From assembly GCF_902859805.1 (NCBI RefSeq), contig NZ_CADIKC010000006.1, positions 310,001-374,000 on the forward strand: a stretch of DNA of 64,000 nucleotides. Direction: 5' to 3'. Numbering within the stretch: the stretch's first letter is position 1; every line of letters starts with the position of its first letter. Of this stretch, positions 36,629-46,545 are shown piece after piece. The notes beneath the pieces were generated by a model, which saw nothing but the letters and a program-made list of their open reading frames with translations, did no database searches and was not told where the DNA came from. This DNA is from Paraburkholderia sediminicola (lineage in GTDB: Bacteria; Pseudomonadota; Gammaproteobacteria; Burkholderiales; Burkholderiaceae). Position numbers and translations under genes: made by a program.

Positions 36629-37168
36629 TCATGCAGCGAGTTGCGGCGCAGCAGGGAAGTCCACCGGTACGTGAGTCGTCGAGTGCAGGTAGTTAGTGAC
36701 GGTCTTGTCACCGATCACGACGATCGTGTCGACCAGATTCGCCTTGGTCCAGCCCGCAGCGAAGAACGCATCCACAAGCGCCTGATCGGCATGCCCGCGG
36801 TTGACCGCGATGTTCTTCACCAGGCGCGCGAGCGCGTCGAACTTCGCGTCGAAACTTGCCTTGCCACTGCGGATTTCGAGAATCTGTTCGTCGGTGAAGC
36901 CGCTCATTTTGCCGATCATCGTGTGGGCGGCCAGACAGTATTCACAACCGTTGACCTGACTCACGACGAGGTTCACGATTTCGCGCGCTTTGCCGGCGAT
37001 CGTGCTCTTCGCGTTCTGGAACGCGAGGTAATTGCCGAGCGCATGCTCCGAATGGGCCAGCGTTGCGTAGAGGTTAGGCACTGTGCCGAGACTGCTCTTG
37101 AGCTTGTCGAAGATGGCCTGGTTAGCCGGGGAAACTTCGTCGCGTGTCGGGACGTTGATGGCGGTCAT
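36629..37168 (-). CDS. Carboxymuconolactone decarboxylase/AhpD-like protein
   Basis: A 179-residue protein of the CMD/AhpD-like family with the redox motif CEYCLAAH (Cys-x-x-Cys with nearby His) seen in alkylhydroperoxidases. ATG 37168 follows AGGAG at six bases. It lies 52 bases downstream of the SDR gene and is probably co-transcribed with it under the LysR at 38101. It is likely a peroxide-scavenging or thiol-redox protein. The substrate is not evident. Confidence 0.85.
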   Translation of the reverse strand: MTAINVPTRDEVSPANQAIFDKLKSSLGTVPNLYATLAHSEHALGNYLAFQNAKSTIAGKAREIVNLVVSQVNGCEYCLAAHTMIGKMSGFTDEQILEIRSGKASFDAKFDALARLVKNIAVNRGHADQALVDAFFAAGWTKANLVDTIVVIGDKTVTNYLHSTTHVPVDFPAAPQLAA

Positions 37169-37220
37169 GTGATGCTCCTGAGTAAAAAAGATGAATGAAG
37201 TCGAATGAAAAAACCGTGCG

Positions 37221-37970
37221 TCATTGCGCCGTATAGGCGCCGTCGACTGCAATGCTCTGTCCGGTGAGGTAGCGCGCCTTGTCGCTCGCAAGGAAGACGA
37301 TGGTCTGGGCGATCTCGTCCGGAGTCGCCGCGCGTCGCGCCGGTATCGTCGCGAGGAAACTGGCCTTGCCCTCCTCGCTGCCGCCGGCAAAACGGTCGAG
37401 CATTTCGGTGGCAACAGGACCCGGCGCCACGGCGTTGACGCGCACGCCTGCGGCGGCGCCTTCGAGCGCCGCGCTCTTCGTGAGACCTTCAACCGCATGT
37501 TTGCTGGCTACGTAGACCGATGCACCCGCAATGCCCACCTGCCCTGCGATCGACGAGAGATTGATGATCGAGCCCGCGCCCTGCTCCAGCATCACGCGCA
37601 TTTCGTGCTTGAGCGACAGCAGCGTGCCGAGCACGTTGACCGAGAACGTGTCTTCGTAGTTGGTCGCTGTCTGTTCGGCGATCGGCGCCAGTTGACCTTC
37701 CGTGCCTGCGTTGTTGACCGCCACGTCGAGGCGTCCGAAACGCGCCACGGTCTGCTCGACCACGCTACGTACTTCGGCTTCGAAACGCACATCGGCGCGC
37801 AGGAATTCGGCTTCAGCACCGAGCGCACGCAATTCAGCGGCAAGCGCCTGACCTGCCTCTTCGCGACGGCCGCTGACGACAACGCGGTTTCCTTCGCGAG
37901 CGAAAGCAAGAGCGGTAGCGCGGCCGATGCCGGTCAGCGCGCCAGTGATAAGAACGACGGGTGAGTTCAT
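37221..37970 (-). CDS. Short-chain dehydrogenase/reductase
   Basis: A 249-residue classical SDR. The cofactor motif GALTGIGRA is near residue 10, NNAG near 88, the active-site Ser in NLSSIAG, and YVASK gives the Tyr-x-x-x-Lys pair. The basic residue after the second beta strand (SGRREE) suggests NADPH. ATG 37970 fits the family N-terminus. It is divergent from a LysR gene and heads a probable two-gene operon with the AhpD-like protein. Confidence 0.88.
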   Translation of the reverse strand: MNSPVVLITGALTGIGRATALAFAREGNRVVVSGRREEAGQALAAELRALGAEAEFLRADVRFEAEVRSVVEQTVARFGRLDVAVNNAGTEGQLAPIAEQTATNYEDTFSVNVLGTLLSLKHEMRVMLEQGAGSIINLSSIAGQVGIAGASVYVASKHAVEGLTKSAALEGAAAGVRVNAVAPGPVATEMLDRFAGGSEEGKASFLATIPARRAATPDEIAQTIVFLASDKARYLTGQSIAVDGAYTAQ

Positions 37971-38072
37971 GTCCGTACTCCTTGGGTTGGGTTGCATCGA
38001 ATCGCGTTTGCGATGACTGCACTTTGACTGAGTCCAGATTGGGGATATAGATGGTGTATGCTCATATGACTG

Positions 38073-38087
38073 ATTCCATGCAGGAAT
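38073..38087. promoter_or_regulatory. Candidate LysR box
   Basis: ATTCC-ATGCA-GGAAT, a perfect inverted repeat with a T-N11-A core, 14 bases before the LysR start and within the divergent spacer with the SDR gene. Confidence 0.5.
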
Positions 38088-38100
38088 ATATTGAGCGAAA

Positions 38101-39021
38101 ATGGACAAGCTGCAGGCAATGAAGACGTTCGTGCGCGTGGTGGAGGCCGGCAGTTTTTCCGCGGTCGCGCACGAGGCCGACACCACGCAAAGTGCCGTGA
38201 GCAAACAGGTGGCGGCGCTGGAACGCGAACTGGGCGCGCGGCTGCTGACGCGAACCACGCGTTCGCTCGCGCTAACGGAAGAAGGTGAACACTATTTCGA
38301 GCAGGCGCGGCGTCTGGTCGCGGAGATCGCGGAGGCAGAAGGCGCGCTGCGGCGCGGCGAGCAGCAACTGACGGGCTGGTTGCGGATCGCGGCGTCGGTC
38401 GGCTTCGGGCGCCTCAAGCTCATGCCATTGGTTCAGTCGTTTCTGGCAGCGCATCGGGGCGTGAAGATCGACCTGCGCCTGAGCGACGGTTTTGTCGATC
38501 TTGTGGAACAGGGGATCGACGTCGCGGTGCGGCTCGGCGATCTGCCGGACAGCAGTCTGATCGCGCGTCGCGTGGGAACGGCCCAGCGGATGCTGATGGC
38601 GCATCGCAGCTACGTGCGCTCACTGCCCAAAGGAACAAAAGCGCCACGCGTTCCCGACGATCTCGTCGAGCACAACTGCATCGTCTACACCGAACTGGCG
38701 ATGCGCAACGCGTGGCGCTTTACGGCGGGGCCCGGCGCGACAGATCCGGTGGGAACCACGCGCATCGTGCGGGTCGAAGGCAATCTGCAAACCAACAGCA
38801 GCGAGGTCATGCGTGCCTCGGTGCTCGCGGGTATGGGGATCGGCTATTCGCCGACGTGGCTGCTCGATGACGAGTTAGCCAGTGGCGAAGTGCTGCGGAT
38901 GTTGCCGGACTGGGACACGATCCCCATCCCGATCCATCTGGTGAGCCCGCTGGAGCGCCGGCATTCGGCCAAGGTGAAAGCGTTTGCTGAACATGTCGGC
39001 AAGGCGATGGCTCAGAGCTGA
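38101..39021 (+). CDS. LysR-type regulator (CrgA-like)
   Basis: A 306-residue LysR-type regulator with winged helix-turn-helix SFSAVAHEADTTQSAVSKQ in residues 15-40 and a CrgA-like effector domain (DVAVRLGDLPDSSLIARRVG). It is divergent from the SDR/AhpD-like pair, with a T-N11-A dyad in the spacer, so control of that operon and of itself is likely. Confidence 0.86.
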   Translation: MDKLQAMKTFVRVVEAGSFSAVAHEADTTQSAVSKQVAALERELGARLLTRTTRSLALTEEGEHYFEQARRLVAEIAEAEGALRRGEQQLTGWLRIAASVGFGRLKLMPLVQSFLAAHRGVKIDLRLSDGFVDLVEQGIDVAVRLGDLPDSSLIARRVGTAQRMLMAHRSYVRSLPKGTKAPRVPDDLVEHNCIVYTELAMRNAWRFTAGPGATDPVGTTRIVRVEGNLQTNSSEVMRASVLAGMGIGYSPTWLLDDELASGEVLRMLPDWDTIPIPIHLVSPLERRHSAKVKAFAEHVGKAMAQS

Positions 39022-39092
39022 AAGCCGACACCACGCACGGGCAGACAGCGGCTCAGAAGCATCGAAACGTTTAGCCCACTACCGTGGGTGGG

Positions 39093-39114
39093 CCGCTGGC
39101 TCCGGAGCCAGCGG
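39093..39114. terminator. Terminator-like palindrome
   Basis: Arms CCGCTGGCTCC (39093-39103) and GGAGCCAGCGG (39104-39114) are perfectly complementary. A smaller hairpin, CCCAC-TACC-GTGGG, lies at 39075-39088. They sit between the convergent LysR and binding-protein genes. No T-tract. Confidence 0.5.
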
Positions 39115-39170
39115 CGCGGTCAAACCATCTATCGAGCGTGATAACGGTCTGAGCGAGGCCTACGCCCCGA

Positions 39171-40010
39171 TCACGTTCCGGCGTTCACGAGCGCCTTCGG
39201 CACAGCATGTTGCTGCAAACCCCATTTCGCCAGGATCTTCTGGTAGGTGCCGTCGGCGATCAGTTGATTGAACGCATTGGTCAGCGCCGTATTGAGCGCT
39301 GCGTTGTCCTTCGACATACCAAGCGCGGTGTACTGCGACAGGAACGGCTGGCCAATCGGCGCATACGCGTTCTGCTCAATCGAGTTCTGGTACGGCAAGG
39401 TTTCGCCGCCCTGCACCGCCGCATCGATCCGGTTCTGGCGCAACTGCATGCGCGCGTCCGACGAGCCATCCGTACCGACTACCTTGATGGGCGGCTTACC
39501 TGCCTTCACGCAATGCTCATTGCTCCACTTTGTGGTGTCGTTGACAAACGATGTGCGGCGGCTCGTTCCGACAGTCTTGCCGCACAACGCGTCCATTGTC
39601 GCGAACTCACCCGCACGCGCCTTCACCGTATAGAACTGTGGGCCCGTCGTGATGTAGTCGAGGAAGTTGACCGCTCCGCGGCGCTCGGGAAGATCGGTCA
39701 TGCCCGACAGGATCACGTCGACGCGCTTCGTGGTCAGCGCGCTCATCATCTGGTCGAAGTTGGTTTCCTGCCATTCAAGCTTGACACCGAGCTTCGCGGC
39801 GAGTGCTTCGCCGAGATCAACGTCGAAGCCCATCAGCTTGTCGGTGGCCGGGTCCTTGTATTCGAACGGCGGATAGTTCGGCACGATCGCCGCGACGAGC
39901 GTGCTCTTGCCAATTGACGGAGCAGTTTGTGCATGAAGCAGCGGTGCATGCAGCGCCACGACGCCAACCACCAGGGTGAACCATTCACGCAAACGAAGGG
40001 ACGCGTTCAT
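39171..40010 (-). CDS. Polar amino-acid ABC transporter, substrate-binding protein 1
   Basis: A 279-residue family-3 periplasmic binding protein. ATG 40010 gives a signal peptide ending near LLHAQTA. The mature part has the usual start NYPPFEYKDPATDKLMGFDVDL, and VGTSRRTSF in the hinge region. It is the last gene of the operon lyase-permease-ATPase-binding protein. A closely similar second binding protein is encoded at 44226-45080. The linked C-N lyase suggests the ligand is an N-substituted amino acid (inference). Confidence 0.88.
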   Translation of the reverse strand: MNASLRLREWFTLVVGVVALHAPLLHAQTAPSIGKSTLVAAIVPNYPPFEYKDPATDKLMGFDVDLGEALAAKLGVKLEWQETNFDQMMSALTTKRVDVILSGMTDLPERRGAVNFLDYITTGPQFYTVKARAGEFATMDALCGKTVGTSRRTSFVNDTTKWSNEHCVKAGKPPIKVVGTDGSSDARMQLRQNRIDAAVQGGETLPYQNSIEQNAYAPIGQPFLSQYTALGMSKDNAALNTALTNAFNQLIADGTYQKILAKWGLQQHAVPKALVNAGT

Positions 40011-40091
40011 AGAAACTCGCTTGTTAGAAGAATCTGAAAAGCGGGTCCCAGGCGGAACCCGCGCTTGTGTCATCTTGTGATCATCTTGTGA

Positions 40092-40856
40092 TCAGGAAAG
40101 CACGGCCGAGATGAAATCCTGCGTACGTTTGTGTTTTGGTTGCCCGAGCACCTGATCAGGCGTGCCGGTTTCCACCACCTGCCCCTGATCCATGAAGACC
40201 ACCCGGTTGGCTACCTCGCGTGCAAAGCCCAGTTCATGCGTCACCACGATCATCGTCATGCCGCTTCGCGCCAGGTCCCGCATCACCGCCAGCACCTCGC
40301 CCACGAGTTCAGGATCCAACGCCGAGGTCGGTTCGTCGAACAGCATCAGTTGAGGATGCATTGCCAGTGCACGTGCAATCGCCACCCGTTGCTGCTGTCC
40401 ACCGGACAGTTCCACCGGAAACGCATCGCACTTATGAGCGAGCCCTACGCGCGTGAGCAACGAACGCGCCTCTTCTTCCGCTTCCGCGCGACGCCGTTTC
40501 AGAACCTGCACCGGACCTTCGGTCACGTTCTCCAGCACCGTCTTGTGCGGGAACAGGTGGAATTTCTGGAACACCATGCCGGTCGACAGACGCTGGCGCG
40601 CCACCTGCCGCTCCGACAGTTCGTGCAGCCGGTTGCCCACCCGCCGGTAGCCCGCCAGTTCGCCGTTCACCCACAGCGCCCCGTCGTTGATTTTCTCCAA
40701 CTGGTTGATGCACCGCAAAAACGTGCTCTTGCCCGAGCCCGACGGCCCGATCACGCACAGCACTTCGCCTTTGGCCACATCCAGCGTGATGCCCTGCAAG
40801 GCCTTGAACTCGCCATATGATTTGCGCACGTCGACCGCGCGAACGATTGAATTCAT
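40092..40856 (-). CDS. Polar amino-acid ABC transporter ATPase
   Basis: A 254-residue ATPase of the GlnQ/HisP type. Walker A is GPSGSGKST, the Q-loop is [13 protein letters not shown], the signature is LSGGQQQR, Walker B is [12 protein letters not shown], and the H-loop is VTHE. The start at 40856 follows the permease by 32 bases. It powers import by the permease at 40889-41797 using binding protein 1 and probably binding protein 2. Confidence 0.9.
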   Translation of the reverse strand: MNSIVRAVDVRKSYGEFKALQGITLDVAKGEVLCVIGPSGSGKSTFLRCINQLEKINDGALWVNGELAGYRRVGNRLHELSERQVARQRLSTGMVFQKFHLFPHKTVLENVTEGPVQVLKRRRAEAEEEARSLLTRVGLAHKCDAFPVELSGGQQQRVAIARALAMHPQLMLFDEPTSALDPELVGEVLAVMRDLARSGMTMIVVTHELGFAREVANRVVFMDQGQVVETGTPDQVLGQPKHKRTQDFISAVLS

Positions 40857-40888
40857 GTCGGCTCCTTGTCCTGTCGTCACCGGCGCCT

Positions 40889-41797
40889 TCATTGCCGGCC
40901 CGAGGCACGTCCCGCCCCGCGGGCGTAGTGCCGCTCCACCCGCGACTGCGCGAACGACAACACCGTCACCACCACCAGGTACCAGACTCCGGCCACCATC
41001 AGCAGCTCGATCACCCGTGCATTCGCGTAGTAGATGTTCTCGGCGTTGTGCAGCATCTCCGCGTACTGGATCACGCTCGCGAGCGACGTCATCTTCACCA
41101 TGCTCACCGTCTCGTTACCGATCGGCGGCACAATCACCCGCATTGCCTGCGGCAGAATGATCCGGCGCAGCGCCTGCAGCCGCGGCATGCCGATCGACTT
41201 GGCCGCTTCATACTGACCCGTGTCCACCGACAACAGCCCCGCGCGCACCACTTCCGACGTGTACGCCCCCTGGTTGATCCCCAGACCCAGCAACGCCGCG
41301 AGGAACGGCGTCATGATGTCCACCGTGCGAAATTCGAACAGGCCCGGAATGCCCATCGACGGAAACACCAGCGCCAGGTTAAACCACAGCAGCAGTTGCA
41401 GGATCACCGGCGTGCCGCGAAACAGCCACACATAGCCTTGCGCGACCGCTTGCAACACCGGATTGGATGACAGCCGCATGAGCGCGGTGATCACGCCGAG
41501 CGCCACGCCCAGCATCATTGCCAGCACCGTCATCACGATCGTGTTGACGAGGCCGGTCAGGATCGAACGCGCCGTCAGGAAGCGCGCGACGTAACTCCAC
41601 TCGATCTGCCCATGCGCGAACGCCAGCACCACATACCCGATCACCGCGATGATCGCCGCCGAGGCTACATAACGGCCCCAGTAGCGGCGCCGAACATGCT
41701 CCAGATGCGAAATGTCGGTGACGTCTTCATTCGTCTCTGTCATCTGCTTCTGAGCCTCCGCGGGCAGTACCGCCCGATCGTTGGAAACGCTTACCAT
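40889..41797 (-). CDS. Polar amino-acid ABC transporter permease
   Basis: A 302-residue HisM/GlnP-type permease with an N-terminal cytoplasmic extension of about 45 residues and then about five membrane helices. The coupling loop [24 protein letters not shown] is complete. ATG 41797 lies inside the last codons of the lyase gene (7-base overlap), which indicates coupled translation. There is only one permease gene, so it probably works as a homodimer. Confidence 0.88.
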   Translation of the reverse strand: MVSVSNDRAVLPAEAQKQMTETNEDVTDISHLEHVRRRYWGRYVASAAIIAVIGYVVLAFAHGQIEWSYVARFLTARSILTGLVNTIVMTVLAMMLGVALGVITALMRLSSNPVLQAVAQGYVWLFRGTPVILQLLLWFNLALVFPSMGIPGLFEFRTVDIMTPFLAALLGLGINQGAYTSEVVRAGLLSVDTGQYEAAKSIGMPRLQALRRIILPQAMRVIVPPIGNETVSMVKMTSLASVIQYAEMLHNAENIYYANARVIELLMVAGVWYLVVVTVLSFAQSRVERHYARGAGRASGRQ

Positions 41798-43224
41798 GAT
41801 GGCCCCCTGTAGTCGGCCGCCCACGCAGTCTGCCGGTCGATCGCCGCGCGCAGCCGGGTGATCTGCTCTTCCACGCGAGCCGGCGCTGTGCCGCCGTAGC
41901 CGCTGCGCGCGGCCACCGCCGCGTCGAGCGTGACGTGTTCCAGAACCGACGCTTCCAGCCGCGCATCCACCTGCGCCAACGTCGCCACTGACACCTCGCC
42001 CAGCTCGATGCCCTGCTCTTCACACGTTCTCACCAACGCGCCCGTGATCTCGTGCGCCTCGCTGAACGGAATACCGCGCAGCGCGAGCCAGTCGGCCACC
42101 TCCGTGGCGAGCGTGAATCCTAGCGGCGCCTGGCGGCGCATCTCGGCCACGTTCACCTGCATCGTGCGGATCATGCCAGCCATTGCCGGCAATACCAACT
42201 CCAGCGTGTCGATACTGTCGAACGCGGCGATCTTGTCTTCCGCCAGATCGCGGTTGTACGCGAGCGGCAGCGACTTCAACGTCGCCAGCAAGCCGCCAAG
42301 ATTGCCGATCAGCCGCCCCGCCTTGCCGCGCGTGAGCTCCGCGATGTCCGAGTTCTTCTTCTGCGGCATGATCGAGCTGCCCGTGGCGTAGCCATCGTCC
42401 AGCACGACCCAGCCGAACTGGCGCGTCGTCCACAGGATCACTTCCTCCGACAGCCGCGACAGATTCACCGACAGCATGCTCGCAATGAACACGAACTCCG
42501 CCACGTGATCGCGCGAGGCGACCGCGTCGATCGAGTTCTCGCACGGCGCGTCATAGCCTAGCTCCACAGCCGACAGTTCTGGGCGCACGCAGATCGCCGA
42601 GCCCGCCAGCGCTGCCGCGCCCAGCGGCGAGCGCGCGCTGCGCCGGTCCCAGTCCACCAGACGATCGACGTCGCGGTAAATCGACTGCGCATGCGCCAGC
42701 AAGTGATGCGCGAACACGACCGGTTGCGCCGGCTGCAGATGAGTAAAGCCCGCCGTCACACTGCGGGTGTGCGCATCGGCCTGTTCGATCAGTGCGTTCT
42801 GCAAATCGATCACCGCGTGCGTCAGCGTGCGTGCCTTGTCGCGCAGAAACAGGCGCAGGTCGTTGGCCGCCTGGTCGTTGCGCGAGCGGCCCGCGCGCAG
42901 CTTGCCGCCGGTGGCGCCCAAACGCTGTGTCAATTCGCGCTCGAGGAACGTGTGCACGTCCTCGTCATCCTGCGACGGTCCGATCTCGCCTGCAAGGTAC
43001 TGCGCTTGCAACGTGTCCATTTCGCCCAGCAGTTGCTGCAGTTCTTCCTCGGTCAGGATCTGCGCACGGCGCAGCTCCTGTGCATGCGCGCGGGAACCGG
43101 CCAGATCGTAAGGCGCGAGCCGGAAGAAGCTCGGGTCCGAGCGCGACAGCGCCTTCAGCGCCGCCGACGGCCCCGTCTTGAAACGCCCACCCCACAAACG
43201 CTCGATCGGTTCAGAAATGTTCAT
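41791..43224 (-). CDS. Argininosuccinate lyase-like C-N lyase
   Basis: A 477-residue member of the fumarase/aspartase superfamily, closest to argininosuccinate lyase: LWGGRF near the N-terminus, TGGKLRAGRSRNDQ, and the mobile catalytic loop with GSSIMPQKKN (Ser is the general base). The loop continues as KKNSD, where argininosuccinate lyases I recall have KKNPD. Linkage to an amino-acid ABC operon rather than arginine genes suggests a catabolic enzyme that splits fumarate from an N-substituted aspartate. EDDS lyase is a relative in this superfamily. A redundant ArgH is the alternative. Confidence 0.8.
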   Translation of the reverse strand: MNISEPIERLWGGRFKTGPSAALKALSRSDPSFFRLAPYDLAGSRAHAQELRRAQILTEEELQQLLGEMDTLQAQYLAGEIGPSQDDEDVHTFLERELTQRLGATGGKLRAGRSRNDQAANDLRLFLRDKARTLTHAVIDLQNALIEQADAHTRSVTAGFTHLQPAQPVVFAHHLLAHAQSIYRDVDRLVDWDRRSARSPLGAAALAGSAICVRPELSAVELGYDAPCENSIDAVASRDHVAEFVFIASMLSVNLSRLSEEVILWTTRQFGWVVLDDGYATGSSIMPQKKNSDIAELTRGKAGRLIGNLGGLLATLKSLPLAYNRDLAEDKIAAFDSIDTLELVLPAMAGMIRTMQVNVAEMRRQAPLGFTLATEVADWLALRGIPFSEAHEITGALVRTCEEQGIELGEVSVATLAQVDARLEASVLEHVTLDAAVAARSGYGGTAPARVEEQITRLRAAIDRQTAWAADYRGPSW

Positions 43225-43336
43225 CGCTGCCAGCCCTCAGTTAAATTGACCCTACTGTACGTATCCAGTTTTTCTTCTTGTAGCGAGAATTAAATTCCGT
43301 TCAAATGAAATTTTTCTCAGCATCTCGCCCCACCTC

Positions 43337-44215
43337 ATGCGAAACCGTCTGCCACCGCTCAATCCACTCCGCGCGTTCGAGGCCGCCGCGCGGCGCTCGA
43401 GCGTGGCCGGCGCCGCGCAGGAGCTGCACGTGACCGCCAGCGCGGTCAGCCATCAGATCCGCATTCTCGAAGAGTCACTCGGCGTCACGCTGTTTGTCAG
43501 ATCAAAGGCGCGCGTGAAGCTGACGCGCGAAGGCGAGGCCTTGCTGCAGCCCGTCAAAAACGCCTTCGACATGATCGCCAACGCCGTGGTCAAACTGGAC
43601 TCACCGGAGATGGCCGGCGATCTCGTCGTGTCCACGCCGCTGCTGTTCACGTCGCGCTGGATGGCCCGGCACATCGGCGAGTTTCTCGACCAGTACCCGG
43701 CCATCAATCTGAAAGTGATCCCCTCCAACGACGACCGCGAGGTGTATTCGCCGGACGTCGACGTATGCGTGCGCTACGGAGAAGGCCGCTGGCGCGATCG
43801 TCACGTCACGCTGATTACGCATCCCGCACTGTTTCCGGTGGTCAGCCCCGCCTTGATGAACGGTCCCAATGCGATCCGCAAGACCGAGGACCTCGCGGGC
43901 AAAGCGCTGTTTTGCGAGCACTCGGGATCGTGGATGCGATGGCTCGCACATGCATCGGCGGACAAACTCGAGGGCATCAGGATTCTGGAAATCGGCAATG
44001 CGCATATCGGTATCGAAGCAGCGATTCACGGTCAGGGCGTGGCGCTCGGCGACAGTTTCTCGGTGCGGGACGACCTGATGGACGGCACGCTGATCCGGCC
44101 GTTCAACATCACCGTCCCGTCTCGACACGCGTATTACCTGGTGTCCCGGCAGGAGTTGTCCGATACGCCGCTCGTGTCGGCGTTCGCCATGTGGCTGAGC
44201 GAAAACGTCGAGTGA
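43337..44215 (+). CDS. GcvA-like LysR-type regulator
   Basis: A 292-residue GcvA-like LysR regulator (LPPLNPLRAFEAAARRSSVA at the start, helix-turn-helix to residue 60, then the binding-fold domain with SRWMARHIGEFLDQYPAI). It is divergent from the lyase/ABC operon across a 112-base AT-rich spacer with short dyads (GAATT-A-AATTC, TTCA-AA-TGAA). It is convergent with binding protein 2, whose stop is 10 bases away. It probably regulates the lyase operon. Confidence 0.86.
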   Translation: MRNRLPPLNPLRAFEAAARRSSVAGAAQELHVTASAVSHQIRILEESLGVTLFVRSKARVKLTREGEALLQPVKNAFDMIANAVVKLDSPEMAGDLVVSTPLLFTSRWMARHIGEFLDQYPAINLKVIPSNDDREVYSPDVDVCVRYGEGRWRDRHVTLITHPALFPVVSPALMNGPNAIRKTEDLAGKALFCEHSGSWMRWLAHASADKLEGIRILEIGNAHIGIEAAIHGQGVALGDSFSVRDDLMDGTLIRPFNITVPSRHAYYLVSRQELSDTPLVSAFAMWLSENVE

Positions 44216-44225
44216 TCCGGCTGCT

Positions 44226-45080
44226 TCAATGATCCTTCGCACCGTTCATCGTCACCTGCTGAACCGCGCTCGATTGCAGGCCCCACTTCGCCACGATCGC
44301 ACTGTAGGTGCCGTTGGCGACCAGCTTGTCGAGCGCGGCCCGCACCGCATCGCGCAGCTTCGGATTGGATTTCGCAAAGGCGATCCCTTCAGGTGAGGCG
44401 GCGAACGGTTCGCCAATCGGTTTGTAGGTGTTCGGTTCGAGCTTCATTGCGTATGGCAGGGTTTCGCTGCCCTGCACGCCCGCCACGATTCGCCCCTGCT
44501 TCAATTGCATACGCGCAGATGACGTGTCTTCCGTACCCACCACCGTGATCGGCGTCTTGCCGACGCAGTTCTTCACACTCCATGCCGCGGTGTCCGCCGG
44601 GAACGACGTGCTGCGGCTCGTACCGACCGACTTTCCGCACAGATCCGCCGACTGCCGGATCTCGCCGCCATGCGCGCCCGTCAGGATGTAGAACTGCGCG
44701 CCCGAATTCAGGTAGTCGAGAAAGTCTGCTGCATCGCGGCGCCCCGGCACGTCGCTCAATCCGCTCAGCACCATGTCCACTCGCCCGGTCGCGAGCGAGG
44801 GCAGCAACTGTTCAAACGCCGACTCCTGCCAGTCCAGCTTGACGCCGAGTTGCTTCGCGATCGCATTGCCGAGGTCGATATCGAAGCCGGTCAACTCGCC
44901 GCTCTCCGGGTCTTTGTATTCCATCGGCGGATAGATCGAGTTGACCGCGACCTTGATGACCTTGGCCTTGGCGATCGAATCAGGCAACGCTTGCGCATGA
45001 GCAGCAGCGCCGAAGAGAAATGTCGACAGGCAGACTGCCATCAAACGGGACGCAGCGCGCAGCGGGTTCGGCTTGGACAT
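44226..45080 (-). CDS. Polar amino-acid ABC transporter, substrate-binding protein 2
   Basis: A 284-residue family-3 binding protein, a clear paralogue of the one at 39171-40010 (shared YPPMEYKDPESGELTGFDID and VGTSRSTSF). ATG 45080 follows AAAGG and gives a signal peptide ending near AAHAQA. It lies 70 bases downstream of the MmgE/PrpD gene on the same strand. It has no permease or ATPase of its own here and probably docks to the neighbouring transporter with a different ligand preference. Confidence 0.86.
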   Translation of the reverse strand: MSKPNPLRAASRLMAVCLSTFLFGAAAHAQALPDSIAKAKVIKVAVNSIYPPMEYKDPESGELTGFDIDLGNAIAKQLGVKLDWQESAFEQLLPSLATGRVDMVLSGLSDVPGRRDAADFLDYLNSGAQFYILTGAHGGEIRQSADLCGKSVGTSRSTSFPADTAAWSVKNCVGKTPITVVGTEDTSSARMQLKQGRIVAGVQGSETLPYAMKLEPNTYKPIGEPFAASPEGIAFAKSNPKLRDAVRAALDKLVANGTYSAIVAKWGLQSSAVQQVTMNGAKDH

Positions 45081-45150
45081 GGAGAACATACCTTTAAAGA
45101 ATTGAACGCTTGTCATCAAAACTATTGAGTTTCCGTTGTGGCCTGTCGCG

Positions 45151-46545
45151 CTACCGCAGCACGGGTGTGGCCTCGGCATCGCCGCCGAGCCACGATAGAA
45201 GCGTGCGCGCGTCGGCGAGATTGTCCAGATCGAGTACGGCATCGGCAAGCGCGTTTGCCGACGTGTCGTCGAGCGTCATGGTGGCCAGCGCGTGGTACTT
45301 CGACAGCAGGTCTGCATCCGACAACGGATTGCGCGGATCGCCGAGCGGCGTGAGCACCTGGCGCGAGCGCGGCATCTCATCGGCGATCGTGAGCGTGACG
45401 ATGGGTTCGTCCAGATCGGACATCGTCAGATCGACTTCGAGTGTGATGCGCTCCATCATCGCGGCCATGCGCGGATCGGTTCGCGCAGCCTCGAGATAAG
45501 CGGCAATTCCCGCGTGGCCATAGACCAGCACCGAAGCGACTGCATACGGCAAACTCATCTGCGACGAGGCCAGGTTGCGCAAGTCGCGGCCACCGCACAT
45601 GCCTTCGACGAATGCGCTCAATCTGACGTGCACGCTGGAGAGCCTGTCCGGGTCAAATCTGATGTCACGCAGTAGATCGAGCGTGGCATCGACTGCCGCA
45701 TGTGTGCTGCGGCACGATGCGTGTGGCTTGATCGAGCAACGCATGATCTTCCACGTGTCGCCCAGTTCGTGCAGCAAGGCTTCGGGCTTCTGCGTGTCGG
45801 GCGCGAACGCGTTGAAGAAGCCGCCCCACACGTCCGCGAATACCTGCGTCGGGCCACTGACGTTTTCACGCGCCAGCAATGCCGCCAGCAATCCACCTTC
45901 AGCCGCGCGGCCGGTGTGCATGCGTTTCGTTTGCGACGCGTCGTGAATGAAACCCCACAGGCCGCCGCTGAAGCTACCCGCATGGCCGAACGCCGCGCCG
46001 GTTTGCACGGCGTCGAGTCCAAGGAGGCGCGCGCTTGCCGCCGCCGCGCCGAACACGCCGCAGGTCATGGTCGAATGCCAGCCGCGTGCGTTGTGCGGCG
46101 AATATCCGCCGCACGCTTCGAGCACTCGTCGGCCAACGTCGTAGCCGAGCACCACGGCCGCAAGAAACTCTCGCCCCGACACCGGGCGCGATGAGCAGGC
46201 AAGCGCCGCGAATGCGGCGGGCAGCACGACCGCGCCGGAATGATCGCAGCCGCCGGAGTCGTCGAGTTCCAATGCATGCGCGGCGACACCGTTGACGAAG
46301 GCCGCGTTGCGCGGGCCGAGCGACTGCCGCGTGCCCCAGACCTGCGCGACACCGGGTCCGTCGCCGGACATGACCGCCCGCGCGCTGCGCGACTCGATAG
46401 CCGCGGCACCGGCCAGCGACGCGCCGAGCGTGTCGAGAATATGGCGCTTGGCCTTATGGACGACGGCAGCAGGCAGTGCATCGTTGGGTACGCCGGCGAC
46501 GAATGCCGCCAGTTGCTCCGACAGCGAAAGATCACGCGCGCTCAT
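45151..46545 (-). CDS. MmgE/PrpD-family protein (candidate epimerase/dehydratase)
   Basis: A 464-residue MmgE/PrpD-family enzyme. The family includes 2-methylcitrate dehydratase, cis-aconitate decarboxylase and iminodisuccinate epimerase. The all-helical first domain runs to about residue 270 (GASLAGAAAIESRSARAVM, NGVAAHALELDDSGG), followed by the alpha/beta lid domain. It has no prpB or prpC neighbour, so propionate metabolism is unlikely. With the C-N lyase next door, an epimerase of N-substituted dicarboxylates is my preferred guess. It overlaps the upstream deacetylase gene by four bases. Confidence 0.82.
   Translation of the reverse strand: MSARDLSLSEQLAAFVAGVPNDALPAAVVHKAKRHILDTLGASLAGAAAIESRSARAVMSGDGPGVAQVWGTRQSLGPRNAAFVNGVAAHALELDDSGGCDHSGAVVLPAAFAALACSSRPVSGREFLAAVVLGYDVGRRVLEACGGYSPHNARGWHSTMTCGVFGAAAASARLLGLDAVQTGAAFGHAGSFSGGLWGFIHDASQTKRMHTGRAAEGGLLAALLARENVSGPTQVFADVWGGFFNAFAPDTQKPEALLHELGDTWKIMRCSIKPHASCRSTHAAVDATLDLLRDIRFDPDRLSSVHVRLSAFVEGMCGGRDLRNLASSQMSLPYAVASVLVYGHAGIAAYLEAARTDPRMAAMMERITLEVDLTMSDLDEPIVTLTIADEMPRSRQVLTPLGDPRNPLSDADLLSKYHALATMTLDDTSANALADAVLDLDNLADARTLLSWLGGDAEATPVLR

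Noticed and set aside
45151-46545. 2-methylcitrate dehydratase PrpD of propionate metabolism
   Set aside because: No prpB, prpC or acnM is linked. The deacetylases and amino-acid transporter point to another substrate.
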